A DNA stretch of 64,000 bases, from the NCBI RefSeq assembly GCF_016894385.1, contig NZ_CP069811.1:1464501-1528500 (forward strand), given 5' to 3'. The notes under the pieces were generated by a model. It saw nothing but the letters and a program-made list of their open reading frames with translations, had not been told where the DNA came from and searched no databases. This document shows, in pieces, positions 1 through 9,513 of this stretch. The translations under genes were made by a program, and so were the position numbers. How positions within the stretch are numbered: the stretch's first letter is position 1; the number at the start of each line of letters is the position of its first letter. This stretch comes from Cupriavidus oxalaticus (lineage in GTDB: Bacteria > Pseudomonadota > Gammaproteobacteria > Burkholderiales > Burkholderiaceae).

Positions 1-1
1 C

Positions 2-580
2 CTCATCTGGTCGCGTTTGCTCCGCCATTATCTGATGGGCGAGCCGCCTGCGATGAGCGACCTCATTGCCTGGAATGCGGATGCGACACGGCTTCCCTAC
101 CGCATGCATTCTGAATACCTCAGGTCGCTCTTCCTGAACAGCGACCTGGCTGCCGGCAGGTACGTGGTGGACGAACATCCGGTTGCAATCCAGAACATCC
201 GGGCGTCGATTTTCGCCGTCGGCACGGAATGGGATCACATCGCACCATGGCCGTCCGTCTACAAGATCCACTATCTGAGCGACACTGATGTAACTTTCGT
301 ACTCACCAGTGGCGGCCACAATGCCGGGATCGTCAGCGAGCCCGGGCATCCGCGGCGGCACTACCGGCTCGCGCACAAGGCGGCGGAAGATCCGTGCCTT
401 CACGCGGACCGGTGGAGCGAGCGGGCCGAATACCGCGAAGGCTCGTGGTGGCCAGCATGGGTCGACTGGCTGCAAGCGAGGTCATCGGGCGATCGCGTCG
501 CACCTCCAACGATGGGGGCGCCACGCCGTGGCTTGCCTATTCTGGCGGACGCGCCTGGGACGTACGTTCATCAACGCTGA
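2..580 (+). CDS. phaC: Class I poly(3-hydroxyalkanoate) synthase, C-terminal part
   Basis: PHA synthases polymerise (R)-3-hydroxyacyl-CoA into polyester on the surface of cytoplasmic granules. Only the last 190 or so of the usual 560-590 residues are here, because the frame is open at the left edge. The synthase/hydrolase-fold motifs are clear: GEPPAMSDLIAWNAD, AVGTEWDHIAPW with the catalytic Asp, and GGHNAGIVSEPGH with the catalytic His. The end, DAPGTYVHQR, matches the normal family C-terminus, so the gene is intact at this end. The nucleophilic Cys lies outside the window. Copies of this gene inside stress islands are usually additional to the housekeeping phaCAB operon; that is inference here. 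Confidence 0.9.
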   Translation, partial: LIWSRLLRHYLMGEPPAMSDLIAWNADATRLPYRMHSEYLRSLFLNSDLAAGRYVVDEHPVAIQNIRASIFAVGTEWDHIAPWPSVYKIHYLSDTDVTFVLTSGGHNAGIVSEPGHPRRHYRLAHKAAEDPCLHADRWSERAEYREGSWWPAWVDWLQARSSGDRVAPPTMGAPRRGLPILADAPGTYVHQR

Positions 581-861
581 GCCAAGCGTAGCGGATTCAA
601 AACAGCCATACATGGCGCAGCCAGGTCGTCATCGAATTCGGTAAGCGTGTCGCGTGCTTGGAGAAGCTGTCGAATAATAGGGCAACCGCTAGTGCGTTCG
701 GAACTACGCGGCCGGGATGGTGACGAAGCAATATACGGACTGTAAATCTTGCTTCGCACTATCCGGCCTTTCTGTCCGCTTTTGGGAAGGTTCCGCACCA
801 CGGCTAACTTAGTGGCGCGGGTCGTGATGGCCAGCATTACGCGCTGCACATTGGACGCGCC

Positions 862-1365
862 ATGACACCGAGAAGAAAGGCCTTATTGGGCATAGTGCTC
901 TTCTGGCTGAGCTGCTCGGCCCAAGGGTCGCAGCCGATCCCTGAAGATCTGTCGCCGTTGGCACGCCTGCTAGTCGGTCTGGTAGAAGGCCAGGAAATCG
1001 GTATGAATGGCACAGGCGGATTGCAGCGCGGTGCCGAGGCGGCCAGTCATGCATTGCGCGATGCTTGCGAAGAGGTTGCTAGCAAGACACCGCGATCAAT
1101 CGATGAACTCAGTGAATTCATGGGCTGTAGCAACGACGGAATGCGACTCACCTTTATCGTCAGACTGAGCGGATTTGATGCGGACCGCGCCGGCACGCAG
1201 GATGCCATGTCGATGGTACACAAGGACATCGGACGGCAGATCTGCCGAAATCCTGATGTGCCAGCATTGACTCGCCTGGGGGTAACGCTCGTGTATCGGT
1301 ATATCGGTGCCCATGGGAAGCTGGTTGGAGACGTGGTTATCGGGTCGACGACATGTACAGTATGA
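862..1365 (+). CDS. Hypothetical secreted protein
   Basis: This 167-residue protein has a typical Sec signal peptide: MTPRRK, then a hydrophobic stretch to about residue 22, and an SAQGSQ cleavage region. The mature part has four cysteines, at DACEE, MGCSN, ICRNP and STTC, which suggests disulfides in the periplasm. The C-terminal part around YRYIGAHGKLVGDVVI looks like beta strands. I do not recognise the family. It lies alone between the PHA synthase and a small membrane protein, in the same direction, and follows 281 bases in which I see no gene. Confidence 0.55.
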   Translation: MTPRRKALLGIVLFWLSCSAQGSQPIPEDLSPLARLLVGLVEGQEIGMNGTGGLQRGAEAASHALRDACEEVASKTPRSIDELSEFMGCSNDGMRLTFIVRLSGFDADRAGTQDAMSMVHKDIGRQICRNPDVPALTRLGVTLVYRYIGAHGKLVGDVVIGSTTCTV

Positions 1366-1493
1366 AGGCTTGGAGGTTACCCGGGATCGCAATCCAATGC
1401 GGCAACAGCGCCACGCACCCTGCATCGAGCGGACGAACATATCGAGCGCGTGTTCGCCGATCCTATCGGCTGCGGCGCAGGAAGTTCATCATC

Positions 1494-1616
1494 ATGAAGC
1501 TAATTTTTCATCGCCGTGGTCATCCAGAGCAACCCTTGCACGGGATTCGCTACTACTTGAGCATTGTAGTAGGACTCGTCTTGATTGCTGCGTTGTACCT
1601 GCTGTGGCCTGACTGA
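1494..1616 (+). CDS. Small single-pass membrane protein (40 aa)
   Basis: The ATG at 1494 gives a 40-residue peptide with a basic, His-containing N-terminus (MKLIFHRRGHPEQ) and one hydrophobic segment, about residues 19-37, ending in LLWPD. An AGGA lies about 13 bases upstream. The frame is open further upstream, but that part is arginine-rich and not protein-like, so I prefer the short form. No function is recognised. Small proteins of this kind are common beside stress genes. Confidence 0.4.
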   Translation: MKLIFHRRGHPEQPLHGIRYYLSIVVGLVLIAALYLLWPD

Positions 1617-1789
1617 ATCCGCGTGTGCGGCGGGCCCTCCCATCACTACGGTAGCTACGTCTTCGCAATTCGCGTAAGGCGACGATAACTAGCGGAGCCC
1701 GCCAGTTTGGCCGCCTTTCTGATCGTAATGGAACGTCAGGTGCGCATCTTGCTTGCGCTCATCCTGCCTGCTCACCCTAGGGGAAGGCC

Positions 1790-4330
1790 ATGGTTTCGCA
1801 AAAGCCTGCCATTCTGATCACCGGCTCCGAAGGTCGGCTTGGGAAGGCGATCGCCGCCGAGTTGGACGGGGCTTATACGATCGTTGGGCTGGAACGTGAA
1901 TGTCACGAGCAGGGGAATGACTGCATCGATGCGGACATCACATCCAGCGAATCGCTCAAGCAGGCACTGGCGCAGGCACGCCGGCATTACGGCACCCGCC
2001 TAGCCGCGGTCATTCACCTTGCAGCCTTCTACGATTTTTCAGGCGAACCGAAGCCGCAGTACGAAGCGGTAAATGTCGAAGGGACGCAACGGCTACTGCG
2101 CGCATTGCAGTCATTTGAGGTGGAGCAGTTTATCTATGCCAGTACCATGCTCGTCCATGCACCGACGGCTCCTGGCCAGCCTATCAACGAAGAATCCCCA
2201 CTTAAGCCGGCATGGCCCTATCCGGAGTCCAAACTCGCAGCTGAGCGTGTTCTACATGCCGAGCGCGGCCGCATCCCGGCATTGACTTTCCGCATCGCCG
2301 GCGTCTATAGCGATCATTGCGAGCTGCCTGGCTTGGCCTATCAGATTCAACGCATCTATGAGCGGCAGCTGCAAAGTCGCCTGTATCCCGGCGATGTGTC
2401 GCGCGGGCAAGCATGCGTCCATCTGGAAGACGTAGCGTCGGCCTTCCGCAAGGCGGTAGAGCGGCGCGCGCACCTGCCTCCGGAAGTCACGGTTCTACTT
2501 GGCGAGCCAGTGACGGAAAGCTATGAAGCCTTGCAGAACCTGATTGGGCAGTTGGTGCACGGCGAAACATGGGACACGAACGAAATCCCGAAAGCCGTCG
2601 CGGCCACCGGCGCGTGGCTGCAGGACAAGGCGGAGGCGATGATCCCGGATGCCATTGATCGCGGGGAGGAAGCGTTCGTCAAGCCATTCATGGTCAGACT
2701 AGCGGATGACCATTATGAACTCGACGTCGGGCGCGCCGAAAGCCTGCTCGGATGGCAACCCCGGCACAGCTTGCGCCGCAGCCTGCCGGCAATGATCGGA
2801 GCTTTACTTCAGGATCCTAAGCACTGGTATCAGCGTAACAAGTTGCCGTTGCCTTTGTGGCTGGAGGATAGCGCGGACCATGGATCGTCGAGCCCTGATG
2901 CCATCACCGATTACCACGCATTGGACCGCTCCGAACATCAACGCACGCTGTGGTGCCACTTCGCAAATGTTGCCTTGGGGCTGTGGCTGGCTACGAGCCC
3001 GTTTATCCTGGGCTACGCGGACAACTGGATGCTGGCGGTTGAACTCATCACGCCCACGGGGCGCGGGTTGGCTTACTCCGATACGTGGATGACCATCAGC
3101 GATGTCGTCACCGGAATGCTAATTGTGCTATTCGGGCTGGTGTCGTTGTCGCGGGATGCCGGATGGGCACGCTGGACCGTGGCAGGACTTGGCTTGTGGC
3201 TGCTATTTGCACCACTGCTGTTCTGGACACCTAGCGCGGCGGCGTACGCCAACGATACGCTGGTCGGCGCGCTTGCCATCGCGCTCTCGGTTGCTATTCC
3301 GTCCGCGCCCGGCATCAACCCGATGGCCCGCATCGGGGGGCCGGATACGCTGCCGGGCTGGGACTATAGTCCATCAGGATGGACCAACCGCATGCCGATC
3401 ATCGCACTTGCGTTCGTCGGCCTGTTTATTTCGCGTTATCTCGCCGCTTACCAGCTTGGGCATATCGATGCCGCCTGGGATCCACTCTTTGGCGACGGTA
3501 CCGAGCGCATCGTGACCTCGTCGGTATCAGAGGCATGGCCAGTCGCAGATGCAGGACTCGGCGCGACCGTATACGTGCTGGAAATCATTACGGGCGTGAT
3601 TGGCGACAAGCGGCGCTGGCGCACGATGCCGTGGCTCGTCCTGCTGTTCGGCATCCTGATCGTACCACTCGGCGTCGTCAGTATCGGCTTCATTATCATC
3701 CAGCCGATCTGGATCGGAACGTGGTGCGCGCTGTGCCTCGTTGGCGCGCTGGCGATGTTGCTGCAGATTCCATACTCGTTCGACGAGATCCTCGCGACCT
3801 GGCAATTCCTGAAAGATCGGCGGCAGCAGGGCAAGAAGTGGTGGTACGTACTGATGCGCGGCGATTCCATGGACGGCGGCAGCGTCGATACTTCAGACGA
3901 CTTTGCGGCCCCTGCTGGCACCGTGGTACGCGAAATGCTTTTTTCGGGGGTCAATCTGCCTTGGACCTTGCTCGCAAGCTGCGTTATTGGCGTCGCGCTG
4001 ATGTGCAGCCGCCTTCTTTTCGATGCGTCGGGCGTAGCGGCCAGCAATGATCATGTCCTTGGGTCCTTGGTGGTTACCGTCACGATCATGGCGTGGGGCG
4101 AAGTCGCGCGGCCGTTACGCCTGTTGAATATCGGCTTCGGCGTATGGCTGATGACAACGCCATGGGTAATCCAGGGTTACACCGATTTGGGAGCAGCGGC
4201 TTCCGGTTTGCTCGGGGTGGCACTGGTCTTTCTTTCCATCCCATTGGGTCGCATCGAAGGCCATTACGGCGAATGGGACCGGATTGCACGTTTGCGTCTG
4301 CACATGCCATTGCGACAAGCGAGTGCCTGA
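1790..4330 (+). CDS. Fusion protein: SDR/epimerase, SPW repeats and VKOR-like domain
   Basis: This 846-residue protein joins three modules. Residues 1-330 are an extended short-chain dehydrogenase/epimerase, with Rossmann motif ITGSEGRLG near residue 10 and catalytic Y144-x3-K148 (YPESK). From about 380 the chain is membrane-embedded. An SPW-type repeat (GLWLATSPFILGY) is followed near 520-665 by a vitamin K epoxide reductase-like bundle carrying W-C646-A-L-C649, the quinone-proximal CxxC of that family. A second SPW-like segment (GVWLMTTPWVIQGY) ends the protein. VKOR homologues feed disulfide formation through quinones. The SDR substrate is unknown. The start has an AGGGGAAGG ribosome site. 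Stress-tolerance islands of beta- and gamma-proteobacteria carry such proteins (from memory). Confidence 0.85.
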   Translation: MVSQKPAILITGSEGRLGKAIAAELDGAYTIVGLERECHEQGNDCIDADITSSESLKQALAQARRHYGTRLAAVIHLAAFYDFSGEPKPQYEAVNVEGTQRLLRALQSFEVEQFIYASTMLVHAPTAPGQPINEESPLKPAWPYPESKLAAERVLHAERGRIPALTFRIAGVYSDHCELPGLAYQIQRIYERQLQSRLYPGDVSRGQACVHLEDVASAFRKAVERRAHLPPEVTVLLGEPVTESYEALQNLIGQLVHGETWDTNEIPKAVAATGAWLQDKAEAMIPDAIDRGEEAFVKPFMVRLADDHYELDVGRAESLLGWQPRHSLRRSLPAMIGALLQDPKHWYQRNKLPLPLWLEDSADHGSSSPDAITDYHALDRSEHQRTLWCHFANVALGLWLATSPFILGYADNWMLAVELITPTGRGLAYSDTWMTISDVVTGMLIVLFGLVSLSRDAGWARWTVAGLGLWLLFAPLLFWTPSAAAYANDTLVGALAIALSVAIPSAPGINPMARIGGPDTLPGWDYSPSGWTNRMPIIALAFVGLFISRYLAAYQLGHIDAAWDPLFGDGTERIVTSSVSEAWPVADAGLGATVYVLEIITGVIGDKRRWRTMPWLVLLFGILIVPLGVVSIGFIIIQPIWIGTWCALCLVGALAMLLQIPYSFDEILATWQFLKDRRQQGKKWWYVLMRGDSMDGGSVDTSDDFAAPAGTVVREMLFSGVNLPWTLLASCVIGVALMCSRLLFDASGVAASNDHVLGSLVVTVTIMAWGEVARPLRLLNIGFGVWLMTTPWVIQGYTDLGAAASGLLGVALVFLSIPLGRIEGHYGEWDRIARLRLHMPLRQASA

Positions 4331-4585
4331 ATGGCGCAGATGGGGGTCCATCCTGCGGCGCACTACGTTCCCATGTAAGCGATACGACCGGCAACTTCGT
4401 CGAATCCAAGCCCATGTCGCGCCACCGCCTGAAGCTGGAGCGCTCGCATGGGCCTGCAGGCTGGCCAGAACGGCTGGTTCACCCGCTCAACGCCGAAGCG
4501 AGCATGCCCTGCCATCGTCATTTTCTCTTGGTTCGAAAGCCATGTCATCCCGGACGGCCTTGCGAAGCGCTCCACGGTCCGGCAA

Positions 4586-5017
4586 TCATTTCTTAGCAAA
4601 GCGGTACACCAATCCCCTTGATTGGCCATCTCGGATGGTGGCCTTCTTTACTTGACTCTGTCCTTCGAATTCGGCCGTGATGCGATAGGCGCCAGGCGGC
4701 AACTTGACGAATAACAAAGGGCCAGTGGACGTAGTATCCAGGACCTTCGCATTATCGGCGTTCTCCATCGTCACCCTGACATCGGCCAAATACTCTCCAC
4801 TTCCCGGGCGCGCGAAGGTAAGCCGGAGGTTGTAATCCTTGCGCAGGACCTTCATCGCGTCTTGCTGTCTATCGCCGATTCCGCCGCTCACATACTCAAT
4901 GCCGGAAGGCGTCGTTTGTGGCTTAATGGTCGTCGTTTCCTGCGCTACCGCGAAGGTGCAGGTTGCGAATATCGCCAACGCGAGAACCGCTCTGAGAGAG
5001 ATCAATCTGCTGTTCAT
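4586..5017 (-). CDS. Periplasmic protein with carboxypeptidase-regulatory-like fold
   Basis: This 143-residue protein has a Sec signal peptide (cleavage after AVAQ, about residue 26). The rest reads as one Ig-like beta sandwich: EYLADVRVTMENADN, then GPLLFVKLPPGAYRITAEFEGQSQVKKATI. The LPPGxYxxxAxFxG pattern is typical of carboxypeptidase-regulatory-like and transthyretin-like domains. It probably acts in the periplasm as a binding or chaperone-like module, with no catalytic residues visible. It is convergent with the SDR-VKOR fusion gene. Confidence 0.7.
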   Translation of the reverse strand: MNSRLISLRAVLALAIFATCTFAVAQETTTIKPQTTPSGIEYVSGGIGDRQQDAMKVLRKDYNLRLTFARPGSGEYLADVRVTMENADNAKVLDTTSTGPLLFVKLPPGAYRITAEFEGQSQVKKATIRDGQSRGLVYRFAKK

Positions 5018-5670
5018 AGCAAAATCCCCTTCAATGACTTCGGTTTACCCTGCCCGTTGGAAGCGCATCATCCATGCCAATCGCCAGACGACAGGTGCTC
5101 CGTGGAGCCGGGTAGCAGCTTGTCTACCCTGGTACAGCGACTTCTGCGCTTCGGAGGGCCAGCAATCGGAATCCGCATCGGGACGTGTGTAGCGCAGGTG
5201 CCTTTGTGCCCGCCCGACCCGCGCACAGCATGGCACATGCGCCGGAAGCATGTCGTTCGGGAGGCTTCTTGTGGATGAGCGCCAGATGTGTCGCAACTGT
5301 GTTCCGCGGGCTAGCTGCTTACGCCTTCCGTGTACTCCAGCCTTGGCATGGGCTGCTCTCAGTGTGCAGAGCGTTAGCAAGCACGCTGCACCACCGAAGC
5401 TGTTCAACACCGTACACGCCAAACCGACGTCAGCCGAACGTCCGTATGGCCGTATTGCGATAGCGCGAAGAGCTTTCTACAACATTTTGTAACTTATGTT
5501 AGCAACGATGCGCAGGATTTCTATTGGGTGCCGCGAAAGATTCTGCACGTGACGAGTGTCGCCACGCACTGTCGGGGAAGCAATCCTGCCTTGGAGTAGG
5601 ATGCCGCCTTTCCCGGCACCGCTCTTGCCTGTTATCGCTTCATAAGTCGTTCGCCATTACCGGAGCGGTT
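5018..5670. other. Intergenic, 653 bases, no gene seen
   Basis: The stretch separates a leftward secreted-protein gene from the rightward HtrA gene and should hold both promoters. Open frames in it are short, overlap one another and have no ribosome sites or recognisable motifs. An AT-rich patch around 5475-5500 is the most promoter-like part, but I cannot assign -35 and -10 boxes. The rightward protease frame stays open upstream to 5524, but that part does not resemble protein. Confidence 0.4.
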
Positions 5671-7098
5671 ATGGATCCTGGATGTCATTCTGTTCGAAGT
5701 GTCCTTCGCGGCACCGTGATGCTGCTGACGCTTATGATTCCTCTGGGATGCGTGGCGCAAGCTGCGTCCCCACCCAGCGGGCAAGCATCCGTTATCGAAT
5801 TGCCCAGCTTCGTCAACCTGGTGCGGCAGCAGGGACCGGCAGTCGTAAATATCAGTATCCGGCGCACCGTTCGCGGACAGGCAACAATGCCTCCAATTCC
5901 GGAAGGCGATCCGTTCTTCGAGTTTTTCCGTCGCTTCTTACCACTGCCCGATCCTGGTGAGGCGCTGTCGGTCGGGTTGGGCTCCGGCTTCATTATCAGC
6001 CAAGACGGCTATATCCTGACCAACGCCCATGTGGTGGCCGATGCTGACGAGGTCACCGTCAGGCTGACCGACAAGCGAGAGTTCAAGGCTAAGGTGCTGG
6101 GCGCCGATGCCTATACCGATGTGGCGCTGGTCAAGGTCGAGGCCGCCGGCCTGCCGGTGGTCAGGATCGGCGATGCCAGCCATCTCCAAGCTGGGGAATG
6201 GGTGGCCGCTATCGGCGCGCCCTTCGGCTTTGAGAACAGTGTGACGGCTGGCATCGTCAGTGCCAAGGGGCGCATCTTGCCCAACGAAAGCTACGTGCCC
6301 TTCATCCAGACCGATGTAGCCGTCAATCCCGGAAATTCGGGCGGCCCGCTGTTCAACATGCGCGGCGAAGTCGTGGGCATCAATTCCCAGATCTACAGCG
6401 GCACTGGGGGCTACATGGGCGTGTCATTCGCGATCCCGATCGGCATCGCTATGGATGTGGCGCAGCAGCTGCGCACCTCCGGCAAGGTCGCGCGCAGCCG
6501 TATCGGCGTTCAAGCGCAGGAACTCACGCGCGGTCTGGCAGCGTCGTTCGGTCTGCAGGAGCCGCGCGGCGCGCTGGTGGCAAACGTAGAGCGAGGCGGA
6601 CCAGCCGACAAGGCCGGCCTGCAGCCGGGCGACATCGTGCTCTCACTCAATGGACAGCCGGTGCAAAGCTCCGCTGACCTCGCGCGCCTCGTAGCAGGAG
6701 TCAAGCCGGCCACGACGGTGACGGCAGAGATTTGGCGCAAGGGCCGCAATGTCCCGATCAAGATCACGACGGTGGAGCTCGCTGCGCCATCGCCGGCAGC
6801 CGGTGCTGGTGCAACGTCGGCGGCGAAGACAGGACTCTACTTGAGCGAGATTCCGACCATGCAACGCCGCAGCCTGGGTATCGAAGGTGGCGCGCTGGTA
6901 CAGCGTGCCGAAGGTGCAGCCTTGCGCGCGGGCATTCAAGCAGGGGATCTCATCTTGAGGCTCAACGACGTGCCGGTGCAAGGCGTATCGCAACTGGAAT
7001 CGCTGTTGAAAAGTCATCATGGAAAATCGGTTGCCCTGCTGGTCAGACGGGGGCCAGATACCTTGTTCTTGGCTCTGCAGGTGCCATCGGCGCAATGA
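5671..7098 (+). CDS. degP: HtrA/DegP-type periplasmic serine protease with two PDZ domains
   Basis: HtrA proteases degrade or hold misfolded envelope proteins. The ATG at 5671 has GGAGCGG just upstream and starts a signal peptide (hydrophobic 15-28, cleavage near AQAA), giving 475 residues. The catalytic triad is intact: H120 in TNAHVV, D150 in YTDVALV, S223 in NPGNSGGPLF. PDZ1 covers about 290-380 (GALVANVERGGPADKAG) and a degenerate PDZ2 about 400-470. The length matches the Do family. It is one of two HtrA genes in the island, which are convergent and of different anchoring. Extra degP copies are a regular part of mobile heat-tolerance loci. Confidence 0.92.
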   Translation: MDPGCHSVRSVLRGTVMLLTLMIPLGCVAQAASPPSGQASVIELPSFVNLVRQQGPAVVNISIRRTVRGQATMPPIPEGDPFFEFFRRFLPLPDPGEALSVGLGSGFIISQDGYILTNAHVVADADEVTVRLTDKREFKAKVLGADAYTDVALVKVEAAGLPVVRIGDASHLQAGEWVAAIGAPFGFENSVTAGIVSAKGRILPNESYVPFIQTDVAVNPGNSGGPLFNMRGEVVGINSQIYSGTGGYMGVSFAIPIGIAMDVAQQLRTSGKVARSRIGVQAQELTRGLAASFGLQEPRGALVANVERGGPADKAGLQPGDIVLSLNGQPVQSSADLARLVAGVKPATTVTAEIWRKGRNVPIKITTVELAAPSPAAGAGATSAAKTGLYLSEIPTMQRRSLGIEGGALVQRAEGAALRAGIQAGDLILRLNDVPVQGVSQLESLLKSHHGKSVALLVRRGPDTLFLALQVPSAQ

Positions 7099-7367
7099 CA
7101 TGGCACATGACCGAATCGCCGCCTGAGTGGAACCCCGGCGTGTGACAGCGGACTTGTTGGAACCTGCGACGCCATCCCATTTCGCCCACTACTTTCGATC
7201 AGCACCGACATGTCTTCGCATTCCATGACCGATGGCAAACCGGTGTCCGGTGGGGCTCAAGCGAATGCAATTAGAGGTCGTTGCATTCAGGCGCAAATGA
7301 CATCCGACCGGGGACGCTGCCGCGGCAGAGTGCTCACAATGCAAATGTCCGTAGGAGGACGGACTTT

Positions 7368-8825
7368 TCAGATGGCGGACTCGAAGAATCCAGGTTGGCG
7401 GAATTCGTGCTGCCGGAAATCACTATGTTGACTGGTGTCAACGGGAATATAGGTTCGCACATCTCCCCGGAGCACCAGCAGCGCAGCTTTCGTATCCGTG
7501 GTCGCCATGGCGGAATGCAGTTGGGCCGCAGTAGTGACTGCGATGCCATTGACGGCGAGAATCACATCACCCGGTAGAATTCCCGCTCGGCGCGCTGAGC
7601 CCCTGGCCTGTTCAACCAGTACTCCTCCGCTTATGCCGCTTGCATAAGCCTCCGATGCGGCAAGACGACGTACCTTGAGTTCCGGAACATTTGCGCCCAC
7701 GGCATCCGATTGGACGGGGCTCGCCGGGAAAGCGAGCGACGGAGGTGCGCCGATGACGACAGCGATGGCTTGTGGAACCCCATTTCGCACCAGTTGCAGC
7801 CGGGTCTTGCTTCCCGGTAGCAGGTCGCTGACCGCCATGGCCAGCGCCATCGCGTCGGCGACCCGGGCATCGCCGATCTGTACGATCACATCGCCAACCT
7901 TCACACCCGCTTGCGCGGCGGGGCTGTCCGGTTCCACCAGGTCGATCAATGCACCCGCAACGGCCGGTAAGCCGAAGGCCTCGGCCAGGTCGTGGTCGAC
8001 ATCCTGCACGCCGACGCCAAGGTGGCCGCGCTTCACATGGCTGGATGCAACAAGCTGTTGCGCGATGCGCATGGCCGGGTTGATCGGAATCGCGAAGGAC
8101 AGGCCCTGGAATCCACCTGTCAGCGTGAAGATATGGGTATTGACGCCAATGACCTCACCGTTAGCGTTGAACAACGGCCCACCGGAGCTTCCGGGATTTA
8201 CAGCCACATCGCTCTGGATCAGTGGTATCGCAGCGGAGCCGGCGGTGATAGTTCGTCTGACGGCGCTGACAATGCCGAATGAGGCGCTGTTCTGAAAGCC
8301 GTAGGGCGCGCCGATTGCCACGACCCAGTTCCCGGCGCGGACCCGTGATGAATCGCCTATCGTCACGACAGGGAGGTGATCGCCCTGAATGCGCAAGACT
8401 GCAATGTCGCTGCGCAGGTCGCTTCCAACCACCGTGGCATCGAACTCACGACGGTCGGGGAGTTTCACGCGCACGAACATGGCGCTCTCGACCACGTGCG
8501 CGCAGGTCAGGATCAACCCTGCCTGGCTGAAGATAAATCCGGAGCCGTTGCCACCAAGAACCTTCTGAGTATTGTCTAATGGCGAGTATGCACCCGAGTA
8601 TGCGCGTTGGGACCACCGGATACGGATATCACCAAAGGCCGGACCCGGAGGCGCTTGCCCGAGATAGGAACGCCCGTCGGAGCTCGCGCTGATACTCACG
8701 ACAGCACTACCGGATGTCCCGATCACGCGGGCGAGGTCCGGAGGGGTGGCCATGTGCCGGTCCAGTCCCTGGGCACAAGCCGCGACCATGACAGGCAACG
8801 CACACGCCAGAAGAGAACGCAGCAT
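7368..8825 (-). CDS. HtrA/DegP-type serine protease, predicted lipoprotein
   Basis: This 485-residue Do-family protease differs from its neighbour at the N-terminus: PVMVAAC places a lipobox Cys at residue 17, so a membrane-anchored form is likely. The triad is complete: H110 in LTCAHVV, D140 in RSDIAVL, S214 in NPGSSGGPLF. A Cys replaces the usual Asn two positions before the catalytic His. PDZ1 lies at about 280-370 (GALIDLVEPDSPAAQAG) and PDZ2 at about 390-465 (GVLVEQARGSARRAG). Sequence drift from the upstream copy suggests two old paralogues rather than a recent duplication. It is convergent with the first degP and upstream of the USP gene. Confidence 0.88.
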   Translation of the reverse strand: MLRSLLACALPVMVAACAQGLDRHMATPPDLARVIGTSGSAVVSISASSDGRSYLGQAPPGPAFGDIRIRWSQRAYSGAYSPLDNTQKVLGGNGSGFIFSQAGLILTCAHVVESAMFVRVKLPDRREFDATVVGSDLRSDIAVLRIQGDHLPVVTIGDSSRVRAGNWVVAIGAPYGFQNSASFGIVSAVRRTITAGSAAIPLIQSDVAVNPGSSGGPLFNANGEVIGVNTHIFTLTGGFQGLSFAIPINPAMRIAQQLVASSHVKRGHLGVGVQDVDHDLAEAFGLPAVAGALIDLVEPDSPAAQAGVKVGDVIVQIGDARVADAMALAMAVSDLLPGSKTRLQLVRNGVPQAIAVVIGAPPSLAFPASPVQSDAVGANVPELKVRRLAASEAYASGISGGVLVEQARGSARRAGILPGDVILAVNGIAVTTAAQLHSAMATTDTKAALLVLRGDVRTYIPVDTSQHSDFRQHEFRQPGFFESAI

Positions 8826-8964
8826 CTTCGTCCGATTTCGTGTAGCGGCAAGGCGTGGGAGTTGTACCCTTCACCTAGCACCATACAAGTTTTGACGACG
8901 CTCGATCACGCCGGTTCCGGGCGGCGCCGTCCATCGCGCGGGCCGGTCGACAACCGCTTCCGGA

Positions 8965-9414
8965 CTATGCGTGCAGGTCTTGATAAAGGTGGCTGGCCAC
9001 TAGCAGCACCGGCACGGGTGCCGTCGACAGAACACGCGCTGCGACTGAACCCAACATCGCCGCCAGGAAGGCCCCGCGTCCGTGCGTGCCCATCACGATC
9101 AGATCGGCGTGGCAGGCGCGGACAACCTCCAGGATCAGAGGGGCGGCTTCGCCGACGCAGCAGTGTTCGGTGACAGTGCATTGCGACACTCTGAGGATGG
9201 GCCGCATCGGAATGAATGCTTCCTCCGCCGCCTCGCTCGCCCATTGGTCCATCTGTGTTCTGGAGAAATAGGCTTGTGGTCTACCGGTAAGTTCTGGGAA
9301 GGCGTGGATCAGATGGACTTGCAAGGGCCTTTCGAACAGGCCGGGAGTCACGAGCCTTCGCGCCGCCGCGATGCAGTGCGGCGAGCCATCGCTCGGGAGG
9401 GCCACGATTGTCAT
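8965..9414 (-). CDS. Universal stress protein (UspA family)
   Basis: This is a single-domain 149-residue USP, the usual length. The N-terminal strand is MTIVALPSDGS. The nucleotide-binding signature G-x2-G-x9-G-S is present near the C-terminus as MGTHGRGAFLAAMLGS, followed by APVPVLLV. It is therefore likely an ATP-binding type. Cytoplasmic USPs help survival under growth arrest and stress. It lies between the second HtrA gene and the spanin-like pair, all on the minus strand. Confidence 0.85.
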   Translation of the reverse strand: MTIVALPSDGSPHCIAAARRLVTPGLFERPLQVHLIHAFPELTGRPQAYFSRTQMDQWASEAAEEAFIPMRPILRVSQCTVTEHCCVGEAAPLILEVVRACHADLIVMGTHGRGAFLAAMLGSVAARVLSTAPVPVLLVASHLYQDLHA

Positions 9415-9513
9415 GATTGCGGAACTGCAGGCCGTTGCGGGCCGTGAGTAAGGCGCTAATATCAGTTGGACGCGCGATATGGGGAGCAGTTCGCTACCTC
9501 TGCGACGACATAG

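Noticed and set aside
5045..5500. Several overlapping short frames between the secreted protein and degP
   Set aside because: None has a ribosome site, signal, domain or consistent codon pattern; they lie in a promoter region.
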